A stretch of 64,000 nucleotides of DNA from assembly GCA_016710635.1 (NCBI GenBank), contig JADJVL010000003.1, positions 248,001-312,000 of the forward strand, in the 5' to 3' direction. Of the stretch, positions 1 to 6,995 are shown piece after piece (the first letter of the stretch is position 1; each line of letters begins with the position of its first letter). This DNA is from Holophagaceae bacterium. GTDB lineage: Bacteria > Acidobacteriota > Holophagae > Holophagales > Holophagaceae. The notes below the pieces were generated by a model, which worked only from the letters and a program-made list of their open reading frames with translations, ran no database searches and was not told where the DNA came from. A program made the position numbers and the translations under genes.

Positions 1-370
1 GAAAAGGAATGGGGGAGCTGGAAAGTGAGGCCGGTACCCAACGGCCGGGCCCGAGACCGCCACGAATCGTGGGCCTCCATCCGGGAAATTTTAGGTTTGG
101 ATTGGCCCCATCGTCCTCGCCTAATCAAAATCATTTCAATCCCAGTACCTGCGGCACACCGGATTAGGCAGCATTTGGCCCCGTTTCGGTATGTCGCCTA
201 ATGCAAAGTTAACTGCCCACCCCGCAATGCGGGACCCCATCGGACGAAATAAGCACCTGTCATCCCCGATTTGCCTCGTGGCGCTCATCCTCTAACTCAA
301 TTCATTCCAATCCCAATTTTCTTATTTCGTCTTAGGGCTTCCCAACATCCCCAAGACACAGGGCAAAAAA
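1..370. other. Non-coding left edge with degenerate attC-like repeats
   Basis: I see no convincing gene here. GCCTAATC at 119-126 and GATTAGGC at 162-169 are perfect inverted repeats, and GCCTAATG recurs at 196-203; they resemble R''/R' arms of attC but carry AAT/ATT instead of AAC/GTT, and the spacing is short. A second loose pair is CTCTAAC (290-296) and CGTCTTAGGGC (328-338), just before the first cassette ORF, which could be the worn end of the preceding cassette's attC. Both readings are tentative. Confidence 0.3.
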
Positions 371-763
371 ATGAAATTCGACAACTGGATTCCCTTGCTC
401 TGCGTTGCCCCCCTTCTGCATCTAGTAGACAAGCCAGTGATGCGCACACTTTCAGGTGACCAGTTCAATATTCAAAAGCGCGTATGGAAATACCCGTTTT
501 TATGGGAAAATGACGCTAACAGTTTTATTTTTTATAAACACTCAAACAATGTAATTTTCTTCATCCAGAAAATAGATCCAACCCTTCCTTTAAATGAGTT
601 TTCCTGGAATGGGCGATGGTATTTTTTGGATCTTGGAAATTCAAAATCAGCTCCAGTTGAAATTTGGCCAACCTTACCAAGTACTCCAGCATCAAATTTG
701 GTGTACGGAAATGTTGAATTTAAACTTTATTTTTCAAACCACCTTTTGAAGCCAGACAAATAG
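371..763 (+). CDS. Cassette-borne hypothetical protein (130 aa)
   Basis: The family is not recognised. The ATG at 371 follows a purine-rich stretch and is the longest reading. Residues 6-20 (IPLLCVAPLLHLV) are hydrophobic and could be a weak signal or anchor; the rest is rich in aromatics and Asn (for example FYKHSNNVIFFI), with no Cys cluster or catalytic motif I can name. Base composition is clearly AT-richer than the chromosomal genes, and the stop lies 16 bases before the attC at 779, the normal layout of a one-gene integron cassette. An internal Met at 440 is an alternative start. Confidence 0.55.
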   Translation: MKFDNWIPLLCVAPLLHLVDKPVMRTLSGDQFNIQKRVWKYPFLWENDANSFIFYKHSNNVIFFIQKIDPTLPLNEFSWNGRWYFLDLGNSKSAPVEIWPTLPSTPASNLVYGNVEFKLYFSNHLLKPDK

Positions 764-778
764 TAAATGCTCAATCAC

Positions 779-840
779 GCCCTAACCCGTCGCTCAAGCG
801 GACCTGGCTGCGCCGGGCCGCTGAGTTTTTTTCGTTAGGC
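779..840 (+). repeat. attC site 1
   Basis: R'' is CCTAAC at 781-786 and R' is GTTAGGC at 834-840. The inner arms CTCAAGCGG and CCGCTGAG pair with one extra base on the left arm, as the extrahelical base of attC requires, around a GC-rich tip (CTGGCTGCGCCGGG). The R'-side spacer is a T-run, unlike the TTCATC spacer of the next sites, so this site has a different history from its neighbours. Confidence 0.8.
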
Positions 841-847
841 CGACCTA

Positions 848-1168
848 ATGAGTGCCATTTGCCCATCATGCAACAAGCCATTCCCTTGGTACGGCACCCG
901 GAGCCGGGTGAAGCGACAATCTTCACTCCTGAAATTAGATCCCATCGTTCCCTACTGCCCAAACTGCAAGGCCGAGTTGAGGGCAATTCGACCTCACTTC
1001 ACCAGGTGGCTCGTGTTCGGCTTTCTCGCGATTTACGGATCCCTTGTCCTCATTGATTTGTTCCACCTTGATGGCCTGCGTGCTCGGCTTTGGTATTGGC
1101 CGCACATCAGTATCGGAATTCTTTTCCTCGTCGATCTGTGCACAAGGAGCACCTTTGAGCCGGCCTAA
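848..1168 (+). CDS. Zinc-ribbon membrane protein in a cassette (106 aa)
   Basis: A small protein of unknown function. The N-terminus has CPSC (residues 5-8) and a second CPNC near residues 37-40, a four-Cys zinc ribbon. Two hydrophobic segments follow: about 53-70 (WLVFGFLAIYGSLVLIDLF) and about 83-97 (WPHISIGILFLVDLC). The ATG at 848 is only 7 bases after the preceding attC, with no Shine-Dalgarno, so translation must rely on the cassette context or on readthrough from upstream. The stop codon TAA lies inside the R'' arm of the next attC, typical of a compact cassette. I infer a membrane-anchored Zn-ribbon protein and give no function. Confidence 0.6.
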   Translation: MSAICPSCNKPFPWYGTRSRVKRQSSLLKLDPIVPYCPNCKAELRAIRPHFTRWLVFGFLAIYGSLVLIDLFHLDGLRARLWYWPHISIGILFLVDLCTRSTFEPA

Positions 1169-1225
1169 CCTCCCGTTCAACCCGGGCCCGCGCAAGCGCG
1201 TGCCGGTTAACTTCATCCGTTAGGC
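1163..1225 (+). repeat. attC site 2
   Basis: R'' is GCCTAAC at 1163-1169, L'' is GTTCAACC at 1175-1182, L' is GGTTAAC at 1205-1211 and R' is GTTAGGC at 1219-1225. L'' has one more base than the complement of L', the extrahelical C expected in a folded bottom strand. The tip GGGCCCGCGCAAGCGCG is GC-rich. Confidence 0.9.
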
Positions 1226-1248
1226 GGCATCACTCACGTCGGAGCCTC

Positions 1249-1986
1249 ATGCCAACACTTACTTCTCTGATTCCAGATGTCGACGTCCTAGTGGGCCTCG
1301 CACAAGAAGAACTTGCCGAAATAGTTCTGCAGTTGGCTAAGGAGCATCGACAGAACAACCTTACTCATCCCCAAGTGATTGCCACGCAAATCAATGGCAC
1401 TCCGGACATGATCAACGGTTACCCGCAGAATCGACGGAGACAAGCTGAAATTGCCCTTGCGGAAGCCTGGAACTGGCTATCGGTACAGGGCCTACTTATT
1501 CCCGAACCCGGGACAAATGGCAATAACGGTTGGATGCTACTCAGTCGGCGTGCAGAAGCTCTTCTCGCGAACAATAGTTTTAAAAGCTATACAAGGAGCC
1601 TGGACTTCCCGAAGTCGCTTCTACATCCCTCAATCGCAGATGAAGTGTGGATCGACCTTGCTCGCGGAGATTTGGAAACTGCCGTATTCAAATCGTTCCG
1701 TGCCGTAGAAATCTCGGTGCGTACTGCTGGAAGATTTGCGGATACAGAGATCGGCACACAACTGATGCGAAAAGCATTCGATAAGACTACTGGCCCACTG
1801 ACGGATAACCGGCAGCCAGAAGCGGAGCGGGAGGCCCTCGCACACCTCTTCGCGGGCGCAATTGGCTCGTATAAAAACCCGCACTCGCATCGCACTGTAA
1901 CGATCAATGACCGAGCTGATGCTCAGGAAATGGTTGTCTTGGCCAGCCACCTTCTCCGTATCGTCGAAAGCAGAACACACCCATGA
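1249..1986 (+). CDS. TIGR02391 (Ymh) family protein, cassette-borne
   Basis: A 245-aa protein whose C-terminal half matches the TIGR02391/Hypoth_Ymh pattern: DLARGDLETAVFKSFRAVE, then REALAHLFAGAIGSYKNPHSHR. In the family the last block reads R-N-P-x-x-H, an Rx4H motif like HEPN ribonucleases; here the Arg is Lys209 with His214, so catalysis could be weakened. Such proteins are often found beside phage-defence or mobile genes, but their activity is not established. The start has GGAG upstream and lies 23 bases behind attC site 2. About 110 bases separate the stop from attC site 3, with nothing recognisable in them. Confidence 0.75.
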   Translation: MPTLTSLIPDVDVLVGLAQEELAEIVLQLAKEHRQNNLTHPQVIATQINGTPDMINGYPQNRRRQAEIALAEAWNWLSVQGLLIPEPGTNGNNGWMLLSRRAEALLANNSFKSYTRSLDFPKSLLHPSIADEVWIDLARGDLETAVFKSFRAVEISVRTAGRFADTEIGTQLMRKAFDKTTGPLTDNRQPEAEREALAHLFAGAIGSYKNPHSHRTVTINDRADAQEMVVLASHLLRIVESRTHP

Positions 1987-2097
1987 CGGCCTCCCAATTC
2001 ATCAATCCAATCTGCCCCCGGCCGGTATCTGGTGAGCTTCTCAGCTCGCTCAGTCAAGACCTCCAATGGCAAAGAGGTGTCCTCAGGCAATCCCGGT

Positions 2098-2159
2098 GTC
2101 TAACCCTCCGTTCAACCCTGATCCGGCTAAGCCGGGCCGGTTAACTTCCTCCGTTAGGC
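2098..2159 (+). repeat. attC site 3
   Basis: R'' is GTCTAAC at 2098-2104, followed by CGTTCAACC (L''); L' is GGTTAAC and R' is GTTAGGC at 2153-2159. The tip is ATCCGGCTAAGCCGG. Its right half differs from sites 2 and 4 by a single base (TTCCTCC instead of TTCATCC), so the three sites are close relatives. Confidence 0.9.
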
Positions 2160-2183
2160 TCACCAACTCAGGAGATTCGCAAC

Positions 2184-2570
2184 ATGAAACCGCTCGAGCT
2201 TATAATGCCTGCAATTCTATTACTTTTATCCTTTCTTTTAAAACTCCTCATTGATAGAACTGCAAAAATCCCAGATGCCATTTCAAGTGCACTGGAGCTT
2301 CCAGTTGACATCACCTTTCTGGCAGTCTCACTTGTAGTTGGATATACAATCTCCCCTAGTGGTGATGCAAAATTTGGACTTGCATGTTTTGGATTTTATA
2401 TTCTCGTTGCAATTATTATTGTTTTTATTTGGCGCCGATCTGTTTTCTATTTCACGATTGACATGCGAAAAACGACAATTTTTTTGGGTATTTTCAATTA
2501 TTTTTTATCGACTACGGCCATCGTAGTCTCGATAAAGCTAGTGACGGGAGGCCTCAATGTCTCTAAGTAA
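2184..2570 (+). CDS. Small four-helix membrane protein, first gene of a two-gene cassette
   Basis: 128 residues, almost entirely hydrophobic, with four likely membrane segments: about 5-23 (ELIMPAILLLLSFLLKLLI), 42-58, 67-86 (LACFGFYILVAIIIVFIW) and 97-119 (TIFLGIFNYFLSTTAIVVSI). No family recognised. An AGGAG lies upstream of the ATG and the gene begins 24 bases behind attC site 3. It overlaps the next gene by 14 bases, so the two are translationally coupled and probably act together. I infer that it is a membrane partner or channel-like component for the TIR-like protein. Confidence 0.7.
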   Translation: MKPLELIMPAILLLLSFLLKLLIDRTAKIPDAISSALELPVDITFLAVSLVVGYTISPSGDAKFGLACFGFYILVAIIIVFIWRRSVFYFTIDMRKTTIFLGIFNYFLSTTAIVVSIKLVTGGLNVSK

Positions 2571-3258
2571 CACAACCATTTTGAGTATTGTAATTGCAGC
2601 ATCAGCCCTGAGTCTATTATTAACCATGCTATTTATGCGATACACTACAAAACACATGCATTGGGAAAACAAGGCCCGTCTGGACATGATGAGAGAATCT
2701 ATTGAGCGCAAAATATTTGAGGCAAATCAGTCACTACTTTCGACCCCGTCAAGATGGCGCGATGTGAATCATCTCTTAATTGAAGCACAGAAATCCAATT
2801 CAATCCAAAACCAATCTAATAGTAATTTTAACTTTATAGAATCACTTGGAATTTCAACAAATACGATTCAAGTTAACAAAAAACAAGTGTTTGTTCTTAC
2901 ACCGTTTCATGAAATCCACGATGAAACCTTTGAAATCATCCGCCGCACCTGTCTCATGGCAGGCCTTGAGTGCCTCCGTGGCGACGAAAAGTACGTTGAA
3001 GGCAACATCCTGAAGCACATCATTTCTGAAATTCTTGGATCATCATTAGTAATCGCAAACATCGATGGTAGAAATTCTAATGTTTACTATGAACTTGGTA
3101 TCGTTCATGCTCTTGGCAAACCTTCTATTCTAATTTCTTCAAACATTGATGAAGTTCCATTTGACATCAAATCGCAGCGAATTATTGTCTATTCAGATTT
3201 AAAGGTTCTTGAAAATCGCTTGTTGTCTGCCATTGCGAGTTTCGCCATCAATGCCTAA
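2557..3258 (+). CDS. Membrane-anchored TIR-like / nucleoside-deoxyribosyltransferase-like protein
   Basis: 233 residues. One membrane helix at about 6-27 is followed by a charged, Asn/Gln-rich linker to about 107. The C-terminal domain (108-233) reads KKQVFVLTPFHE, then ISEILGSSLVIANIDGRNSN, then VYYELGIVHALGKPSILIS. This N-x-Y-Y-E-L-G-x-x-H-A-x-G-K-P block, with the candidate catalytic Glu at 179, is typical of the TIR-like and nucleoside 2-deoxyribosyltransferase-like folds, many of which cleave NAD+ or nucleotides in immune effectors. The enzyme class is inferred from the motif. GGGAGG precedes the ATG, inside the upstream gene. The stop falls in the R'' arm of the following attC. AT-rich codon use marks the gene as acquired. 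Confidence 0.7.
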   Translation: MSLSNTTILSIVIAASALSLLLTMLFMRYTTKHMHWENKARLDMMRESIERKIFEANQSLLSTPSRWRDVNHLLIEAQKSNSIQNQSNSNFNFIESLGISTNTIQVNKKQVFVLTPFHEIHDETFEIIRRTCLMAGLECLRGDEKYVEGNILKHIISEILGSSLVIANIDGRNSNVYYELGIVHALGKPSILISSNIDEVPFDIKSQRIIVYSDLKVLENRLLSAIASFAINA

Positions 3259-3376
3259 CCTTCCGCTCAACTAGGGCCCCACCTGCATTGCCTTCCGCTC
3301 CATCTCCTCCACTAGTTTCCACGGCTCCGCTCAATGCCTTGGTGCAGGCGGGGCCGGTTAACTTCATCCGTTAGGC
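3253..3376 (+). repeat. attC site 4, long form; right end of array
   Basis: R'' is GCCTAAC at 3253-3259 and R' is GTTAGGC at 3370-3376, with L' GGTTAAC just inside. The stem extends inward: GGCCCCACCTGCA (3275-3287) pairs with TGCAGGCGGGGCC (3343-3355) with one mismatch, closing a loop of about 55 bases. At 124 bp it is twice as long as its neighbours. Chromosomal GC content resumes immediately after it. Confidence 0.85.
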
Positions 3377-3399
3377 CGCTGTTCTAATTTCCCACCCCT

Positions 3400-3867
3400 T
3401 TGCGCATTCTACCTGACCCCCTCACCTCCCCCGCTATCACTGCCCTCCTCGCCGAGCACTTCCGCGACATGCACCGCATCTCGCCGCCCGGGAGTGTGCA
3501 TGCGCTGGACCTGGAGGCGCTGCGGGGGCCACACATCTCGTTCTGGTCGGTGTCGACGGGGGACGGGCCCGATGCGGAGCTCATGGGGTGCGGGGCGCTG
3601 AAGGAACTGGACCCTTCCCACGGGGAGATCAAATCCATGCGCACGGCGGATGCGCACCGGGGCAAGGGGGTGGCGCGGGCGATGCTGGCGCACATCCTCG
3701 CGGAGGCCCGGGCGCGGGGCTACACCCGGGTCAGCCTGGAGACCGGCGCCCAGGCCGAGTTCGAGCCGGCGCGGCGGCTTTATGCTTCGCACGGCTTTTC
3801 GACCTGCCCGCCCTTCGGCCACTACCGCGAGGATCCCCACAGCGTGTTCATGACGATGGAAATCTAG
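3400..3867 (+). CDS. GNAT family N-acetyltransferase
   Basis: 155 aa, full length for a single-domain GNAT. The acetyl-CoA site is the R/Q-x-x-G-x-G/A stretch HRGKGVARAML (about residues 86-96), followed by ETGAQAEFEPARRLYASHGF near the C-terminus, the motif-B region. The opening (SPAITALLAEHFRDMHRISPPGSVHALD) matches the YafP/PA2578-like subgroup. The start is TTG at 3400, 24 bases after the last attC, and I see no better one, so the array may have replaced the gene's original leader. High GC shows it is resident, not a cassette. Substrate unknown. Confidence 0.8.
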   Translation: MRILPDPLTSPAITALLAEHFRDMHRISPPGSVHALDLEALRGPHISFWSVSTGDGPDAELMGCGALKELDPSHGEIKSMRTADAHRGKGVARAMLAHILAEARARGYTRVSLETGAQAEFEPARRLYASHGFSTCPPFGHYREDPHSVFMTMEI

Positions 3868-3871
3868 CCCC

Positions 3872-4363
3872 ATGCGAACCCTGGCCCGAACCCTCCTTGC
3901 CCCTGCGTTGATCCTCGCCTTGGCCGGCTGCTCCGGCGGCGAGCCCTCGCCTGAATGCAATGGCCAGAGCCCCGCCCCGCCGCCCTACGCACGCGTCGCC
4001 GCCGTGGATGGCACTCCCTTCGGCACTTCCAGCTACGACATCCCAGTCACGCGCACGGCTGGCACCAGCCGGACCATCACCCTCACCTACGCCGTCCAGC
4101 GCGTCGGCGGCGGCTGGTGCACCGGGCTCTACACCGGCCCCCTGACCCTACGCGCCCTCGGCCTTCCCCAGGGCGCGAGTGCGACCTTCACCCCGGCCAA
4201 CCTGCCCGCGATCCAGAGCCTCGCGGAGACCCAGACTCTTTCCGCCACCCTCACGATCGGCCCCACCGTTCCCGATGGCCGGGTGGCACTGGCCCTCGTC
4301 TCATCCGAAGTTGAGGGGCCCTGCACACCCGCGTACACACTCGTGCTCAGCACCACGCCCTGA
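3872..4363 (+). CDS. Secreted lipoprotein, unknown function
   Basis: 163 aa. The N-terminus MRTLARTLLAPALILALAGC is a signal peptide with a lipobox (LAGC), so the mature protein would be lipid-anchored at Cys20. The body is a Thr/Pro/Gly-rich beta-type sequence (SYDIPVTRTAGTSRTITLTYAVQR) that could be an Ig-like fold. It follows the acetyltransferase by 4 bases, suggesting co-transcription. No specific family recognised. Confidence 0.7.
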   Translation: MRTLARTLLAPALILALAGCSGGEPSPECNGQSPAPPPYARVAAVDGTPFGTSSYDIPVTRTAGTSRTITLTYAVQRVGGGWCTGLYTGPLTLRALGLPQGASATFTPANLPAIQSLAETQTLSATLTIGPTVPDGRVALALVSSEVEGPCTPAYTLVLSTTP

Positions 4364-4501
4364 CCCGAGCCCCGCCGCCTCGCCACCTTCGAATCCGAAG
4401 TCCTCGGCGTCCTCGCCTACGAATTCCCCTTCACCGACCGCGTAACGCCGGACGAACTCTCGAAGGAATACAAGCACCGCCGCGCCCACGACATCGACTA
4501 G
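4364..4501 (+). pseudogene. Possible 3' remnant of a lost gene
   Basis: Directly after the lipoprotein stop, the same frame stays open for 45 codons and reads RRLATFESEVLGVLAYEFPF, then TDRVTPDELSKEYKHRRAHDID and TAG at 4499-4501. There is no start codon with a ribosome site, and the text looks like the tail of a cytosolic protein rather than noise. I cannot name the family. It could equally be chance open frame in GC-rich DNA. Confidence 0.3.
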
Positions 4502-5485
4502 CTCGCCCGCGCCGCCCCCTTCCCGCTCCGCCAGCCCGCCGGCGCCAGCCCCATCTCCCGCTTGAAGGCCCGGCTGAAGGCCGCCTCGGATTCGTACCCC
4601 ACCTGCTCTGCGATCGCCGCGAGCGTGTCCTGCGTGCTGCCCAGCAGATCCGCCGCGAGCTGCATGCGCCACCGCGCCAGATACGCCATGGGCGGCTGGC
4701 CCAGCAGCGCCGCGAAGCGCTCTGCCAACGCCGAGCGGCTCAGGCCCGCCATCCGCGCCAGCTCCTCCACCGTCCAGGCCCGCGCGGGATCCGAATGGAG
4801 CAGCGCCAGCGCCTTGCCCACGAAGGGATCCCGCAGGCCCGACAGCCAGCCCTGCTGGCCTTCCGGCAAAGCCTCCACATGGCGGCGGATCGCCTCCACG
4901 AACATCAGCTCCGACAACTTCGCCAGCAGCGCCCCCGTTCCCGCCTTCGGCGCCCCGCTCTCCGCCAGCGTGAACTGCAGGCTCGAGGTCAGCCACTGGC
5001 CCCCGGCATCGTCCGCCAGGTTCACCACCATCAGCTTCGGCAGCGTCCCCAGGATCGTCGTGAAGAGGGCCGAATCGCAGGCCAGGTAGCCACAGATCAG
5101 CCGCGTCTCCGCCCCGCCGCCCCCCTGGCGCACCTCCGGCGCCCCATCCGGCGTGCGCCGGATCACCACCCGCTCCTTCTTCGCCCCCCGGCGCGCCGCC
5201 AGCGTCGCCACCAGGTCGCTGCCCAGGATGTGCGGCTCCCCCGTGGGGATCACGATCAGGTGGTTCGGCGCCACCCGCCGCGGCGTCTCGTCCCCCAGCG
5301 CCACCTCGCAGGCCCCGTGGACCACCAGATGGTAGATCACCACGTGCTGCGCCGACGGCAGCGCCTCCACGCACATCTCCACCCCCGGCGGGCTCGCCGA
5401 TGATCCACGGCGCCGTGAAGCGGGCGTCCATGAACACCGCCCCCGTCAGGCGCACCAGCCTCAGCACGTCGGAAAGCGCGTCCAG
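4498..5485 (-). pseudogene. AraC-family regulator with a frameshift in the N-terminal cupin
   Basis: The main open part (5382 down to 4498) has a cupin_6-type sensor (HVVIYHLVVHGACEVALGD, RRVAPNHLIVIPTGEPHILG) and a C-terminal AraC double HTH (ARMAGLSRSALAERFAALLG; AAIAEQVGYESEAAFSRAFK). The family normally begins DVLRLVRLTGAVFMDARFTAPW; that text exists at about 5480-5389 but one frame off. Removing one base from the C5 run at 5382-5386 would join GEPAG to VEMCVEAL perfectly. It is therefore a frameshifted gene or a sequencing slip. The original start is unclear (CTG 5483-5485 or GTG 5465-5467). It lies divergent to the di-iron gene at 5641, its likely target. Confidence 0.75.
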
Positions 5486-5640
5486 AAGTCCTCCAGAAGG
5501 GATGCCGGGGTCTCGGTCATGAAATCCGGCGGTGTGGTCATGGGAAGTCGGAATTGTCCTGGCGATCCTACCAAAAGCCCAGGCGATTCCGCAGCCCGGC
5601 GCCACTCCCCCCCAAACCTTTCCTTCCCAGGAGCCGCACC

Positions 5641-6600
5641 ATGCAGGTCACCACCCTTCCCACCCCCACCCACAACGACACCGCGCGCTACGCCAAGTGC
5701 ATCGAAGTCTCCAAGGTCATCCGCTGGGACCTCGAGCGCGACCTCCTCCGCGGCCGCGGCCTGGACACCGCCCAGAAGTACCTACCCGATGGCCTCACCA
5801 AGGTCCAGGAGCTCGCCTTCCTGAGCGACACCGACAAGCGCTTCCTCTCCCAGGTCCAGGGCCGCACCTACGCCAACATGTTCGGCCTGGTGGAGCGCTA
5901 CATCGGCGCCAAGATGCTGGAGCTGAGCCACGCGGACGCCCTGGGCGACCAGACCCGCATCGAGGCCCTGGTGCGTTTCACCGACGAGGAGCTGAAGCAC
6001 CAGGAGCTCTTCCGCCGCATGGAGGTCCTCGCCGCCCAGGCCATGCCCGAAGGCTACTCATTCCTGCCCCAGCCCAACGAAGTCGCCGCGGCGGTGCTCG
6101 CCGCCTCCACCTGGGCGGTCCTCGCCCTCACCTGCCACATCGAGCTGTTCACCCTGGTGCACTACCGCCAGAGCGTCGAGCCCGACACCCAGCTCTCCGA
6201 CCTCTTCAAGGACGTGCTGCTCTACCACTGGCGGGAGGAATCCCAGCACGCCATCCTCGACGAGCTGGAGTGGCAGCGCCACGACGCCACCCTCCTGGAG
6301 GAGGAGCGCGACCGGGGCGTGAACGACCTCATCGCCCTCGTGGGCGCCGTGGACGGCATCCTGCAGCTCCAGGCCCCGCAGGATGCGGCGTACTTCATGG
6401 CCGCCAGCGGCCGCACGTTCACCGCGAAGCAGGCGGAGCAGGTCCATGCCCTGGTGCTGAAGGCCTACCGCTGGCAGTACATCGTCTCCGGCGTCCAGGA
6501 CACCCACTTCGCCGGCCTGCTCAGCGCCATGGTCACCGGCCCCCAGGCCGAGCGCGTCGGCGCCGCCCTGGCGCCCCTGATGGCGAGCATGAAGGCCTGA
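5641..6600 (+). CDS. Ferritin-like di-iron protein (AurF-like oxygenase candidate)
   Basis: 319 aa, all-helical. It carries a paired set of iron ligands: E in VERYIGAKM, E-x-x-H in DEELKHQELF, then E in CHIELF and E-E-x-x-H in WREESQHAIL. This E...ExxH...E...ExxH spacing is that of ferritin-like di-iron enzymes such as AurF-type oxygenases. Start: ATG at 5641 with AGGAG about 9 bases upstream. The substrate is unknown. It stands alone next to the divergent AraC regulator, which suggests inducible expression. Confidence 0.7.
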   Translation: MQVTTLPTPTHNDTARYAKCIEVSKVIRWDLERDLLRGRGLDTAQKYLPDGLTKVQELAFLSDTDKRFLSQVQGRTYANMFGLVERYIGAKMLELSHADALGDQTRIEALVRFTDEELKHQELFRRMEVLAAQAMPEGYSFLPQPNEVAAAVLAASTWAVLALTCHIELFTLVHYRQSVEPDTQLSDLFKDVLLYHWREESQHAILDELEWQRHDATLLEEERDRGVNDLIALVGAVDGILQLQAPQDAAYFMAASGRTFTAKQAEQVHALVLKAYRWQYIVSGVQDTHFAGLLSAMVTGPQAERVGAALAPLMASMKA

Positions 6601-6622
6601 GCCTTGCCTTGAACGCGGCCCC

Positions 6623-6680
6623 CTCCGGGCGGCGCAGCCGGATGCAGCGCAGTTCTGTATCCTGGTCGCGCCGCCCGGAG
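6623..6680 (+). promoter_or_regulatory. Hairpin covering the ribosome site of the next gene
   Basis: CTCCGGGCGGCGC (6623-6635) and GCGCCGCCCGGAG (6668-6680) are a perfect 13-bp inverted repeat with a 32-base loop. The right arm contains the GGAG that serves as Shine-Dalgarno for the ATG at 6686, so a folded leader would hide it. Function is inferred only from this geometry. Confidence 0.4.
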
Positions 6681-6685
6681 CCGCC

Positions 6686-6991
6686 ATGTCCGTCTACATC
6701 ATCAACAACATGACCATCCGCGACCGGGAAGCCTACGACCGCTACGTCCGCGCCTTCTGGCCCCTCTTCCTCCAGCACGGCGGCGAAGTCCTCGCCGTGC
6801 AGGACGGGCCCGAGCCCCTCGAAGGCGCCTGGCCCTTCTCCCGCACGGTGATCCTCCGCATGCCGTCCCGGGAGGCGCTGGACGCCTGGTACCACTCGCC
6901 GGAATACCAGGCCATCGCCGAAATCCGGAAAGGCGCGGTGGAGAGCAACATCGTGGTGCTGCCGGAGTTCGTGGCGCCGGCGCGACACTAG
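6686..6991 (+). CDS. DUF1330 family protein
   Basis: 101 aa, the family's normal size, a dimeric alpha+beta barrel. Diagnostic text: YIINNMTIRDREAYDRYV at the start and LRMPSREALDAWYHSPEYQ in the middle (the W-Y-x-S-P-x-Y-Q motif). The biochemical role of DUF1330 is unknown. It may be co-transcribed with the next gene, 4 bases downstream. Confidence 0.85.
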   Translation: MSVYIINNMTIRDREAYDRYVRAFWPLFLQHGGEVLAVQDGPEPLEGAWPFSRTVILRMPSREALDAWYHSPEYQAIAEIRKGAVESNIVVLPEFVAPARH

Positions 6992-6995
6992 CGCC

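Larger units (their letters stand above)
1..3376 (+). mobile_element. Integron gene-cassette array (no integrase in window)
   Basis: Four clear attC sites separate short + strand ORFs, each site ending in GTTAGGC and starting with a matching CCTAAC motif; three of the four share the 3' half GGTTAACTTC-(A/C)-TCCGTTAGGC. The ORFs are AT-richer than the chromosome to the right and sit close behind the preceding attC, as in cassettes. The orientation puts the attI/integrase end to the left, outside the window; without intI in view this is formally a cluster of attC sites lacking an integrase. By the cut point inside R', the cassettes are roughly 835-1219, 1220-2153 and 2154-3370, plus one ending near 834. 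Confidence 0.85.
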
